64,000 nucleotides of DNA. Source: Barnesiella propionica. GTDB lineage: Bacteria > Bacteroidota > Bacteroidia > Bacteroidales > Barnesiellaceae. The notes below the pieces were generated by a model. It saw only the letters and a program-made list of their open reading frames with translations, had not been told where the DNA came from and made no database searches. Shown here piece by piece: positions 52,817 through 61,815 of this stretch (positions are counted from its first letter, which is position 1; every line of letters begins with the position of its first letter). The stretch spans positions 1-64,000 of the forward strand of contig NZ_JAOQJK010000002.1 of NCBI RefSeq assembly GCF_025567045.1, given 5' to 3'. Position numbers and translations under genes: made by a program.

Positions 52817-54628
52817 ATGAAAAGATCCTTCTTATTTCTTTTGATGATTTCCCTGTTTTTTTCCTGCGGAAAGAAAAATGATATATTGGTTACCAGACAG
52901 GATGACGGCAGTATTGTGCTTTCTTTTACGGCTGATAAAAAGTATCTCATTCTTCCTCTTGAAGAACCGGGTCTGGAATTACCCGTAGATGTAAAAGTGG
53001 ACGGAAAACAGGAACATGCTTATCTGATAAGATTTGCCGGAAAAAATATCGATTACCGTATCCCAATGGATATATCGGCCTGGAAAGGAAAGAAGGTTGA
53101 ATTAGTGGTGAAGAACGGGAGCAATGCGGATATTTTCTGTTCAGACATAAGGCAATCGGATACGTTCGAAGGAAATAAAGAAGAAAAGTATCGTCCGGTA
53201 TATCATTTCACACCTCCGTACGGATGGATGAACGATCCTAACGGCCTGTTATATTACGACGGTAATTATCATTTATTCTTTCAGCATAACCCGTTCGGTT
53301 CCCGTGGGCAGAATACCAGCTGGGGACATGCAGTAAGTGGTGATCTGGTTACATGGCAGAGCTTACCCGAAGCGATCTATCCCGACCAGTTCGGATTGAT
53401 TTTTTCAGGAAGCAGTGTGGTGGATTGGAATAATACATCCGAATTGCAGACAGGAAAAGAAAAAACATTTTTAGCACTATATACGCAGTACAATGCTGCA
53501 GAAAAGAAATTACATCAAAGCCTGGCTTATAGTAATGACAAAGGATTAAGCTGGACAAAATATTCCGGAAATCCGATTTTGAAACACAGGTCTGCCCCCG
53601 ATTTTCGCGACCCGAAAGTTTTTTGGTATGAGCCCAATCAGGAATGGGTAATGGCAGTTGCCTGTAACCGGGTTCTGGAAATATATACTTCCCCAAACGC
53701 TATCGACTGGACATATGAAAGTTGCTTTGGTAATGATTACGGCTTACCTCAGGGCGGATGGGAATGTCTGGATCTGTTCGAGCTTCCTTTAAACGGAGAT
53801 GTTACGAATAAGAAATGGGTATTGATTTGTAACTGTACCCTCGGTGGCCCGTCAGGAGGACCGGTTACCCAATATTTTGTAGGTGATTTTGACGGGAAAA
53901 AATTTACCTGTGATTTTAAAAAAGAAGAAGTGCATTTGCTGGACTGGGGTAAAGATAATTATGCGACCGTGTCGTGGTCGGATATACCTCGGGAAGATGG
54001 TCGCAGGATTATTATTGCCTGGATGAGCAATTGGGATTATGCCAATGATGTTCCGTCCGTCAGTTTTAAAGGGGCTATGACCGTACCCAAGGAACTGAAA
54101 CTGGTTACTAGGAATAATAAACCTGTTTTAATTAGTTATCCTGTCATAGAAATAGACAAATTGAGAAGAGACCCCAAATATATAAATACGAAGATAGAAA
54201 AAGAATACGTAATAGACGATTTATATCCCTATGGTAAAGGGGCTTATGAACTCGATTTTACGATAAAAAATATAACTGCCGGTATTGTAGGGTTGAAACT
54301 GATTAACCCGAAAAATGAGTTTACAGATATTTTTATCAGTATTCCGGAAAAAAGATTATATGTGGACCGGACAAAAAGCGGCGTAGTTGATTTTCATGCT
54401 ACATTTCCTGCAAAAGTTCATGCCGATATTGAGGTTAAAGATACCTATAAGCTGCGTATATTGGTGGATAGAGCTTCTATTGAATGTTTTGAAGGAAATG
54501 GAGAAACCAATATGACCAATATCGTATTTCCCGAATTGCCTTATAATAAAATTATATTTTATGCGCAAGACGGAAGTTATGATCTCGATATGAGAACATA
54601 CCGGATGGCTGCACCAGAGATTAGATAA
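52817..54628 (+). CDS. GH32 glycosidase lipoprotein (fructan hydrolase)
   Basis: 603 residues with a lipoprotein signal (LFFSCGKKN, Cys17). The region about 25-115 is a DUF4980-type N-terminal beta domain, common in Bacteroidetes GH32 enzymes. The five-bladed propeller carries all three catalytic residues: Asp140 in WMNDPNG (nucleophile), Asp265 in FRDPKV (transition-state stabiliser) and Glu316 in ECLDLF (acid/base). A C-terminal beta-sandwich ends the protein. It hydrolyses beta-fructosides such as levan, inulin or sucrose-type ends, probably on the periplasmic or outer face. The fructose link fits poorly with the fucose/rhamnose genes nearby. Confidence 0.95.
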   Translation: MKRSFLFLLMISLFFSCGKKNDILVTRQDDGSIVLSFTADKKYLILPLEEPGLELPVDVKVDGKQEHAYLIRFAGKNIDYRIPMDISAWKGKKVELVVKNGSNADIFCSDIRQSDTFEGNKEEKYRPVYHFTPPYGWMNDPNGLLYYDGNYHLFFQHNPFGSRGQNTSWGHAVSGDLVTWQSLPEAIYPDQFGLIFSGSSVVDWNNTSELQTGKEKTFLALYTQYNAAEKKLHQSLAYSNDKGLSWTKYSGNPILKHRSAPDFRDPKVFWYEPNQEWVMAVACNRVLEIYTSPNAIDWTYESCFGNDYGLPQGGWECLDLFELPLNGDVTNKKWVLICNCTLGGPSGGPVTQYFVGDFDGKKFTCDFKKEEVHLLDWGKDNYATVSWSDIPREDGRRIIIAWMSNWDYANDVPSVSFKGAMTVPKELKLVTRNNKPVLISYPVIEIDKLRRDPKYINTKIEKEYVIDDLYPYGKGAYELDFTIKNITAGIVGLKLINPKNEFTDIFISIPEKRLYVDRTKSGVVDFHATFPAKVHADIEVKDTYKLRILVDRASIECFEGNGETNMTNIVFPELPYNKIIFYAQDGSYDLDMRTYRMAAPEIR

Positions 54629-54657
54629 CTATTAATAACACTTAATATTAATTGACA

Positions 54658-56376
54658 ATGAAAAAGTTTGGTTTTATTACGCTGAGTATCGCTCTGCTTT
54701 TTTCAATGCAGAATATGCAGGCTCAGAAAAAAAATGATCCCTCGAAGAACGGACGTGCCGGATTTGACTATTTCATCGGGATAGTCGGGAATCCGTCTGT
54801 CGTTGAAGATATAAAATGGGATGATGAACAATTGAAGGGGTTGAAGGATTTAGGAGTTAACATGCTGCAGCTAAGTATAGCATGGGGCGGAAAGCCTGCC
54901 AATGAAGTGATTAATCTGGAAGATCTGCAGGATCCTGAACAGATGGCCAAATGGAAATTCCGTGTCGCACAATGCGAAAAATACGGTTTTAAACCTATTG
55001 CACATTTCGGTATTCCCCGGGTACTTAATGCCGACCCAGTGAAACCTGCCTGTATATCGGATGAAGCTGTTCAGCAAAAATATGTGAAGATGATCAAACA
55101 GTTCATGGCAGACTTTCCTACGGTGAACGATATTCTTGTTTATACTTTTGACCAGCAGGCTTGGATTTGTAGTGAATTCGGTCCTTGTCCGCGTTGTTCA
55201 GGTATACCCATTAGCGAACGCGTATCGCATTTTATTAATTTGTTGAAAACAGCTATGCAGGAATCCCGCCCGAATGCGGAGACGATGCTTTGGTGGAAAC
55301 CCTGGGAATTGTCTAAGGGACAAACTATCGAAATTGTCAAAGGTATAGATCCTACAGGTTTCGGACTTATGTTGAATTCATCTACCAGTAACGAAGTTTA
55401 TCCGTTTAACGACGGTTCTTTGAAATCCGACCTGGGTGTAAAACGATTGATACAATATGCTTATGAAAGAAATATACCGGTTATCGGAGAATTCGACCAC
55501 ACCTTGTATAACGGACTTTATCAGATAGACGATTATTTCCCCCGTCTGGTTTATGAACAAATGGCCGGATGGAAAGAACTGACAGGAGTTGTAGGTGTGA
55601 AAGAGTATTATGGCTTTGCCCCTTCTATCTATTCTGTGAATTTTGCCATGTTGCAGGCCTGGATGAAAAATCCGAATGCTTCTTTGGACGAATTACTTAA
55701 ACAAATCGCTGCTCCTTATGGTAAAAAAACGGCTCCTCTTATGATTAAAGCATGGGAATATGTAGCTCAGGCGGTAGAAGCTTTCCCTTGGGATGTAAGT
55801 TATCTCATCGGTCCGTTGGGATTGGATAAGGGCGAAAAAGGTGAACATGACTGGGATTATGTGAAAATCGTGAACGGTACTTGGGATACCCCTATCTGGG
55901 AATCGAACCGTCGTGCAAACTTCATTCTGACCGATGCTAAGAGCGCCCATCCCTGGATATTCGAAGATACCGGAATCCGTTTGCGGGATGCCGCTCAGCT
56001 GAATAAAAAAGCAGTGGAATATTTCGACCGGGCTATTGCCATGAATGAAGGAAAGGCTGATGATATCAGGAAACAACGTGATTTTGTGAACAGTACCGCA
56101 CGTTCATTAGAAGGCAAAGGTATTCATTATATGCTTACCTTGGCTGCTCAGGATGCCAGAACTGTTCAATATGACCAGAATCAGTTCGATAAAGTATGTG
56201 CAAGAATCAGAACTTTATTGCAGGATGATGCCAAGAACGGTTATAAAATGGCCGAAACTAAATTGGCGGAATTTAACCGTGATCCTAAAGCCTGGTTGAA
56301 ACAGAATTTCTGTCCGAATACATGGCGTTCGGAAGCAGAACCGAACTGGAGCAAATGGATCGCCCCCAATAATTAA
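54658..56376 (+). CDS. Exported protein of unrecognised family, paralogue A (possible TIM-barrel glycosidase)
   Basis: 572 residues from ATG 54658 (a TTG at 54652 would add two). Signal peptide about 1-22. The body alternates strands and helices like a (beta/alpha)8 barrel: KDLGVNMLQLSIAWG, YGFKPIAHFGIPRV, NDILVYTFDQQAW, then CSEFGPCPRCSG (55168-55203), LWWKPWELSKGQT, IPVIGEFDH, GVKEYYGFAPS and FPWDVSY. The C-terminal 150 residues are helical. Conserved acidic residues shared with the next paralogue are Glu in CSExG, WW(K/E)PWE, VIGE and KEYYG, good candidates for a retaining or inverting pair. Function unknown; context says glycan degradation. Confidence 0.6.
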   Translation: MKKFGFITLSIALLFSMQNMQAQKKNDPSKNGRAGFDYFIGIVGNPSVVEDIKWDDEQLKGLKDLGVNMLQLSIAWGGKPANEVINLEDLQDPEQMAKWKFRVAQCEKYGFKPIAHFGIPRVLNADPVKPACISDEAVQQKYVKMIKQFMADFPTVNDILVYTFDQQAWICSEFGPCPRCSGIPISERVSHFINLLKTAMQESRPNAETMLWWKPWELSKGQTIEIVKGIDPTGFGLMLNSSTSNEVYPFNDGSLKSDLGVKRLIQYAYERNIPVIGEFDHTLYNGLYQIDDYFPRLVYEQMAGWKELTGVVGVKEYYGFAPSIYSVNFAMLQAWMKNPNASLDELLKQIAAPYGKKTAPLMIKAWEYVAQAVEAFPWDVSYLIGPLGLDKGEKGEHDWDYVKIVNGTWDTPIWESNRRANFILTDAKSAHPWIFEDTGIRLRDAAQLNKKAVEYFDRAIAMNEGKADDIRKQRDFVNSTARSLEGKGIHYMLTLAAQDARTVQYDQNQFDKVCARIRTLLQDDAKNGYKMAETKLAEFNRDPKAWLKQNFCPNTWRSEAEPNWSKWIAPNN

Positions 56377-56400
56377 CACAATCTGCTTATTTTAAGGTTT

Positions 56401-56454
56401 GTAGCTTTAAATAGATCACCGGGATTATGGTTATAATCCCGGTGATAAAGCTAC
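56401..56454 (+). terminator. Long hairpin between the two unknown paralogues
   Basis: Inner stem ATCACCGGGATTAT / ATAATCCCGGTGAT with a 4-nt loop, extended outside by GTAGCTTT / AAAGCTAC. Followed by CCTTTTAC, so a partial terminator or attenuator. Confidence 0.7.
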
Positions 56455-56503
56455 CCTTTTACTAAACATTATCTGTCAGTAATCTTTTTAATCTTATACC
56501 TAT

Positions 56504-58279
56504 ATGAAAAATCCAGGAATTTATCTCGCGTTGATATCGTTGCCGTTCTTACTCGGAACTTGTACTGGCGACGGAGCGAAAAAAGACGATATAATGTATC
56601 GGGTAGGAATATTGGGTGCTCCCTCTAAGCCTGATATTGAATGGAATGACCAAAACATAAAGCTGATGAAAGACCTCGGTTTCAATGCTATGCAGTTAAA
56701 TATCGCGTGGGGATACAGACCGGGAGACGATCCGCTTAATCTGGAAGATGTTCTTCCTGTTCCCGATAAGTATAAGTTGCCGGTAGATATTGATTCTACG
56801 TTGAATAAAAATACGGGATCGAGTACTACATTTATTCATTCCCCCCGGAGCGTAGCCGGCCGGGCTGCCGAATTGAAAAAACGAATAGGCTTGTGTGAGA
56901 AATACGGTATGCGCTCTATATTTCATTTTGGGGCACCTTTTGTGGAATATCCCGCTATAGAACCCTTGTCGCAGTGTATTACCGATTCTATGACCCTGGA
57001 GCGTTATGTGACTCTTATACGGAATTTTCATAAAGAATTTCCGGGGGTGGATGATCTGTTAATGTATACGTACGATCAGAATGCTTGGTTATGCAGTGAA
57101 GATGGAGAATGTAAACATTGTAGCGGAGTTCCCTTGGATAAAAGAGTGACCGCATTCGTAAATAAGTTGGCACAAACATGGCATGAACTTAATCCGGAAG
57201 GAAGGCTTTGGTGGGAACCCTGGGAAATCTCGGGCGGACAGACCTATAAAGCTGTTGAAATGCTTGATGCCGAATGTGTAGGATTATCTATCCATTCCAG
57301 TATAACGGAGGTACAGCTCGCTCTTTCAGCCGACAGGTGGTTTAAGAATATGCTGACTTTAGCAGAGAAAAGAAATATTCCTGTTATAGGCGAGTCCTGG
57401 CTGGGAGGAGCTACCGAAGAAACAGAACCTTACCTGTCCATTCCTACGCCGTTGGTTACTTTACGTGCCTTACGTGCTATGGACAAGGCCGGAAAATTGA
57501 GCGGTATGAAAGAATATTATGGGAACTTGCCCGGTAGGGAAGACGTAAATCTGCGCACTACATCTATTTTTTTCAATGATAAAGATATAACCGATAAAGC
57601 AGCTTTGGACATATTGGCTAAACCTTATGGGAAAGCCGAAGAAAAGGTAAAGTCATACTGGACGTCTGTTTCCGAAGCTTTTGAAATATATCCCTGGGAC
57701 ATTTCCTGGTATGCCCGGGAAGTGGGAAAAAGCCAGCCGGAACATGCACTTACAGCAGCTACGCTGAAGGGTGCATCTTGGGTGACTCCTTCTTGGTTGT
57801 CTAACCGCCGGGCTGCATTTATGCGTACTGTAGAATCCGATTATCCGCATTTTTGGATGATGGAAGATGCACAATTGCGTTTTGAGACCACTGCTTCTTT
57901 GATGGATAAAGCGTTGGAAACGGCTGCAGAATGCAGAAAAGATATACCTGAGAATCTGCTGAAAGATTTTGACGATGGAGTTCGCGAGCTTAAAGGTTTC
58001 CGGCAAAGAGTGCTTTCTTATGCTTATCATATCCGTGAAACAAATCTGGTAAATATCATGCGTCATTCTCTTCAGAAATGGGGTATGGTAAAAGATGAGA
58101 ACGTACAGGAACTTAAATCGTTGCTTATACGTGATATGCAAAACCAGCAGACAGAAAGAAAGGATATGGAGGATGCCCTACAGATGTTGAATAACGATTT
58201 ACATCGTTTCTTGAATACTTATTTCCAGGAAACGACTGTTCCCGGAAATTATGAGGTATGGACAATAACATCGAAATAA
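56504..58279 (+). CDS. Lipoprotein of unrecognised family, paralogue B
   Basis: 591 residues. The signal ends LLGTCTGDG with Cys20 as likely lipid anchor. It is colinear with paralogue A: KDLGFNAMQLNIAWG, CEKYGMRSIFHFGAP, DLLMYTYDQNAW, CSEDGECKHCSG (about 57092-57127), LWWEPWEISGGQT, IPVIGESWLGG, GMKEYYGN and YPWDISW. It has an extra loop of about 35 residues at 85-120. The four-Cys CSExGxCxxCSG motif suggests a small metal site or disulfides near the active centre. It ends 11 bp before the rhaM gene. Substrate and family unknown; likely a glycan-active enzyme anchored in the envelope. Confidence 0.6.
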   Translation: MKNPGIYLALISLPFLLGTCTGDGAKKDDIMYRVGILGAPSKPDIEWNDQNIKLMKDLGFNAMQLNIAWGYRPGDDPLNLEDVLPVPDKYKLPVDIDSTLNKNTGSSTTFIHSPRSVAGRAAELKKRIGLCEKYGMRSIFHFGAPFVEYPAIEPLSQCITDSMTLERYVTLIRNFHKEFPGVDDLLMYTYDQNAWLCSEDGECKHCSGVPLDKRVTAFVNKLAQTWHELNPEGRLWWEPWEISGGQTYKAVEMLDAECVGLSIHSSITEVQLALSADRWFKNMLTLAEKRNIPVIGESWLGGATEETEPYLSIPTPLVTLRALRAMDKAGKLSGMKEYYGNLPGREDVNLRTTSIFFNDKDITDKAALDILAKPYGKAEEKVKSYWTSVSEAFEIYPWDISWYAREVGKSQPEHALTAATLKGASWVTPSWLSNRRAAFMRTVESDYPHFWMMEDAQLRFETTASLMDKALETAAECRKDIPENLLKDFDDGVRELKGFRQRVLSYAYHIRETNLVNIMRHSLQKWGMVKDENVQELKSLLIRDMQNQQTERKDMEDALQMLNNDLHRFLNTYFQETTVPGNYEVWTITSK

Positions 58280-58290
58280 TTTGAAACGAC

Positions 58291-58605
58291 ATGAAAAAGA
58301 CAAGTTTTAAAATGTACCTCAAACCGGGTTTTGAGGAAGAGTATAAAAGACGGCATGATGCCATTTGGCCCGAGTTGAAGAAATATTTGAAAGAAAACGG
58401 TGTTTCCGATTATTCGATTTTTTGGGATGAAGAGACGAATATTCTCTTCGCTGTACAGATGAATGAAAGCGACACCGGTTCTCAGGATTTGGGAGTGGAA
58501 CCGATCGTCCGGAAATGGTGGGATTATATGGCCGACATAATGGAAGTCAATCCGGATAATTCACCGGTTTCCATTCCGCTGAAAGAACTTTTTTATATGG
58601 AATAA
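58291..58605 (+). CDS. rhaM: L-rhamnose mutarotase
   Basis: 104 residues, the family's usual length. The pattern EEYKRRHDAIWPELKKYL (His22), YSIFWDEETNILFA, WWDYMADIMEVNPDNSPVS and the final ELFYME follow E. coli RhaM closely. It interconverts alpha and beta anomers of L-rhamnose (some relatives act on L-fucose). It is 11 bp after paralogue B and 20 bp before the isomerase-like gene, so it joins sugar release to intracellular sugar metabolism. Confidence 0.92.
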   Translation: MKKTSFKMYLKPGFEEEYKRRHDAIWPELKKYLKENGVSDYSIFWDEETNILFAVQMNESDTGSQDLGVEPIVRKWWDYMADIMEVNPDNSPVSIPLKELFYME

Positions 58606-58625
58606 TTAAAAGAAGAATAGTTAGG

Positions 58626-60041
58626 ATGAATACGAAAGTCGGTTTATTCGGTATTGGTCTTGAAACCTATTGGGCACAATTCGATGGTTTGCTCGATCAT
58701 TTGAAAATATACCAGGGAGAAATTAGAGATAGGATTGCGTCGTTCGGTGTGGATGTCGTGGATGCAGGTATGGTGGACAATCCCGTAAAAGCAGGAGAGG
58801 CTGCCGAATATCTGAAAAAACAGGATGTGGATATCGTATTTTTATACGTGGCGACGTATGCCCTGTCATCTACTGTACTGCCTGTCGCCCGGAAACTGAA
58901 AGTTCCGGTGATTATTTTAAATCTGCAGCCTGTAGCCAGATTGGATTATGAAACATTCAATAAGTCCGGCGATAGCGGTAGAATGACCGGAATCTGGCTG
59001 GAACATTGTCAGGCTTGTTCTGTTCCTGAAATAGCATGCGTGTTTAACCGTACCGGAATACGTTATGAGATAGTGACCGGATATCTAAAAGATGAAGAGG
59101 CTTGGAAAGATATTCAGGCCTGGACCGAAGCGGCCGGAGCCGTAAGAGCATTATGTAATAACCGTATGGGTATTTTAGGGCATTATTACTGTGGAATGCT
59201 GGACGTATATACCGATATAACGAAACAATCGGCCGTGTTCGGAACACATTTTGAAATACTGGAAATGTGCGAGCTTAAGAAATACCGCGATTCTGTCACC
59301 TTCGAAGAAGTAGAAGAAAAGATTCGTGAATTTGGAGAAGCTTTTGACATTGTACCCGAGTGTGAACCGGCAGAGATAGAACGGGCGGCACGTACTTCCA
59401 TAGCCCTCGATAGAATTATAAAACATCATAATCTGTCTTCTATGGCCTACTATTACGAAGGTGAAGGAGGAAACGATTATGAAAATATGGTTACCTCGGT
59501 CATTGCAGGTAATACCTTGCTTACCAGTAATAATATACCGGTCGCTGGAGAGTGTGAAGTGAAGAATGCACAAGCAATGAAGATTATGGCAGAGTTAGGA
59601 GCCGGAGGATCCTTCTCGGAGTTTTATCTGATGGATTTTGAGGATGATATCGTGATGCTCGGACATGACGGGCCGGCCCACTTCGCTATTGCCCAAGGCC
59701 GGGTGAAACTGGTCCCCCTGCCGGTATATCATGGTAAACCCGGGAAAGGATTGTCGATACAAATGTCGGTGAAATACGGACCGGTTACCCTGTTGTCTGT
59801 CGTAGAAGGAGCCGACGGTATATCTCTGCTGGTTGCCGAAGGGGAGTCGGTTCCCGGACCTGTATTGCAGATAGGCAATACGAACAGCCGTTATCGTTTT
59901 TCTATCGGAGCGAAGAGATTTATGAACGAATGGTCTAAATACGGACCTGCACATCATTGCGCCATAGGGGTAGGACATATTGCCGGTAAAATAGAAAAAT
60001 TAGCATTTTTGCTTAATATCCCGGTAAATATTGTCTGCTGA
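58626..60041 (+). CDS. L-arabinose/L-fucose isomerase-like protein
   Basis: 471 residues. The N-terminal half (KVGLFGIGLETYWAQFDGLL; DVDIVFLYVATYALSSTVLP) and the middle with GILGHYYCGMLDVYTD are of the AraA/FucI isomerase fold. The metal-site region likely includes Glu residues in YYYEGEGGNDYENM and GECEVKNAQ, and His in PAHFAIAQG. It should isomerise an aldose to a ketose in the cytoplasm; identity of the sugar is open, and proximity to rhaM favours a 6-deoxyhexose. Last gene of the operon. Confidence 0.82.
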   Translation: MNTKVGLFGIGLETYWAQFDGLLDHLKIYQGEIRDRIASFGVDVVDAGMVDNPVKAGEAAEYLKKQDVDIVFLYVATYALSSTVLPVARKLKVPVIILNLQPVARLDYETFNKSGDSGRMTGIWLEHCQACSVPEIACVFNRTGIRYEIVTGYLKDEEAWKDIQAWTEAAGAVRALCNNRMGILGHYYCGMLDVYTDITKQSAVFGTHFEILEMCELKKYRDSVTFEEVEEKIREFGEAFDIVPECEPAEIERAARTSIALDRIIKHHNLSSMAYYYEGEGGNDYENMVTSVIAGNTLLTSNNIPVAGECEVKNAQAMKIMAELGAGGSFSEFYLMDFEDDIVMLGHDGPAHFAIAQGRVKLVPLPVYHGKPGKGLSIQMSVKYGPVTLLSVVEGADGISLLVAEGESVPGPVLQIGNTNSRYRFSIGAKRFMNEWSKYGPAHHCAIGVGHIAGKIEKLAFLLNIPVNIVC

Positions 60042-60261
60042 TTATAACAATGTTTTCCAGTTATAATAAAGTAAAAGATTGCCGACGTCACACCTTTTTG
60101 AAAGAATAGCAAAGTAAATAAATAATACCGTGGAGAAAATTACCCGAGAATTGTTTTTCCATCCTTTAATCGGCAGTCTTGTTAAGTAAAAGCAATATTC
60201 ATAGAATGTATCGGGTAAGAACGGGCTGCCCGGAATAATTTTGTTGTAAACTTCACGGTCG
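60042..60261. other. Long 3' untranslated stretch of the glycan operon
   Basis: About 220 nt between the isomerase stop and the terminator at 60262. No ORF, repeat or recognised RNA motif. It may be only a long trailer. Confidence 0.4.
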
Positions 60262-60300
60262 GGGAGACGGACTGAGCCAGTTCGTCTCCCTTCCTTTTTT
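60262..60300 (+). terminator. Terminator of the glycan-utilisation operon
   Basis: Stem GGGAGACGGACTG / CAGTTCGTCTCCC with a 3-nt loop and one G-U pair, followed by TTCCTTTTTT. Classic intrinsic terminator. Confidence 0.92.
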
Positions 60301-60695
60301 GAAAGATTTGGGTATATTTATCTTTTTATGGTTAAAAGCTGTTTTAAAAAAGATGAAAAGTGTAAATATCGGGTTTTTGAAAAAAATATATGTTGAATCA
60401 TAGTACAGAATCAAAATATTGTTCCCTCCTTTGTACCATAAACATTGAGTTTATTTTGTTCTTCTCTTCCTTGTATTTATCTTGACCTGTGAGTCGAGTC
60501 TTTTTCAATGTTGGAATGACCTTTAGAAACTTTCTTGTTTTTTATTAGTTATCAGTTTTTTATGAAGTTTTCAAAAGGTATCTGCCGGAAAAACGGCAAA
60601 TCGAAATCGCAAGAGCTTGAGTTTAATTTACATTTTAGCATATAAATCATACGGACGGTTCCGGTTCTGGAATTGTTTGTCTTATCTTATCATTT
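60301..60695. other. AT-rich gap upstream of nitronate monooxygenase gene
   Basis: About 395 bp without a protein-like ORF. No -7/-33 pair convincing enough to report; a GTTTGTCTTATC stretch just before the gene is the best candidate region. Otherwise I see nothing in it. Confidence 0.4.
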
Positions 60696-61784
60696 ATGAA
60701 ATCGTTTTACATAGGTAATATGGAAATAAAACTGCCCGTTATTCAAGGTGGTATGGGGGTAGGAATATCTTTGTCGGGGCTTGCTTCGGCTGTAGCCAAT
60801 GAAGGGGGTGTTGGAGTAATTTCATGCGCAGGGCTTGGATTGCTTTATCACAAGTCGCCTTCGGATTATAAAAATAATTGTATATGGGGGTTAAAAGAGG
60901 AATTGAGGAAAGCGAAAGAAAAGACCCGGGGAATTATAGGGGTGAATATCATGGTTGCATTGAGCAACTTTTCCGATATGGTGCGTACGGCTATTGCAGC
61001 TAAAGCCGACATTATTTTTTCGGGAGCCGGTTTACCTCTTGATCTGCCTTCCTATCTTACACCGGGAAGCAAGACCAAGCTTGTTCCGATCGTTTCTTCG
61101 GCCCGGGCAGCTAAATTAATTTGTGAGAAGTGGAAGACCGGATATAATTATTTGCCGGATGCCATTGTCGTAGAAGGACCGAAAGCCGGCGGACATTTAG
61201 GTTATAAAAATACCCAGATAGAAGATGAGAATTATTCTTTAGAACATATCGTTCCTGAAATACTGGATGTTACACGACAGTACGAAGCGGAAAAGAAATG
61301 TGCGATTCCCGTGATAGCCGCCGGCGGACTCTATACGGGAGAGGATATATATCGTCTTATTTCTATGGGGGCTTCGGGAGTTCAACTGGGTACGCGTTTT
61401 GTGACTACGGAAGAGTGTGATGCTTCCGTAGAATTCAAACAAACTTACATTGATGCACATGCTGATGATATAAAGATCATAGCCAGTCCGGTAGGAATGC
61501 CCGGAAGAGCTATAGACGGAGAGTTCATACGTAGAGTTGAAGCTGGTACCGAAAGACCGGAAAGATGTTCTTTCCATTGTATAAAAACATGTGATTATAC
61601 CAAAAGTCCGTATTGTATCATAAAGGCATTGTATAATGCGGCGAAAGGAAATTTTAAAAAAGGATATGCCTTTGCCGGGGCGAATGCCTATTTGTCTCAG
61701 AAAATTGTAAGTGTGAAAGAGATGGTATCATCTTTGAAATCTGAGTTTTTCGAGGCTGAAAAAAGTCGGCAGAATATTAATTAA
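60696..61784 (+). CDS. Nitronate monooxygenase family flavoprotein
   Basis: 362 residues, FMN-binding TIM barrel. Motifs: LPVIQGGMGVGISLSGLA at the N-terminus, GVNIMVAL, DIIFSGAGLPLDLP, the VEGPKAGGHLG loop with its catalytic-type His, IPVIAAGGLYTG and the phosphate-binding GASGVQLGTRF. A late cysteine-rich segment (ERCSFHCIKTCDYTKSPYC) is common in the anaerobe subgroup. It oxidises propionate-3-nitronate or related nitronates; in anaerobes the true role is uncertain. It lies 31 bp upstream of the helicase gene. Confidence 0.9.
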   Translation: MKSFYIGNMEIKLPVIQGGMGVGISLSGLASAVANEGGVGVISCAGLGLLYHKSPSDYKNNCIWGLKEELRKAKEKTRGIIGVNIMVALSNFSDMVRTAIAAKADIIFSGAGLPLDLPSYLTPGSKTKLVPIVSSARAAKLICEKWKTGYNYLPDAIVVEGPKAGGHLGYKNTQIEDENYSLEHIVPEILDVTRQYEAEKKCAIPVIAAGGLYTGEDIYRLISMGASGVQLGTRFVTTEECDASVEFKQTYIDAHADDIKIIASPVGMPGRAIDGEFIRRVEAGTERPERCSFHCIKTCDYTKSPYCIIKALYNAAKGNFKKGYAFAGANAYLSQKIVSVKEMVSSLKSEFFEAEKSRQNIN

Positions 61785-61815
61785 AGATGGCTGCTAAGAG
61801 AGCAGTTTTAAACAA

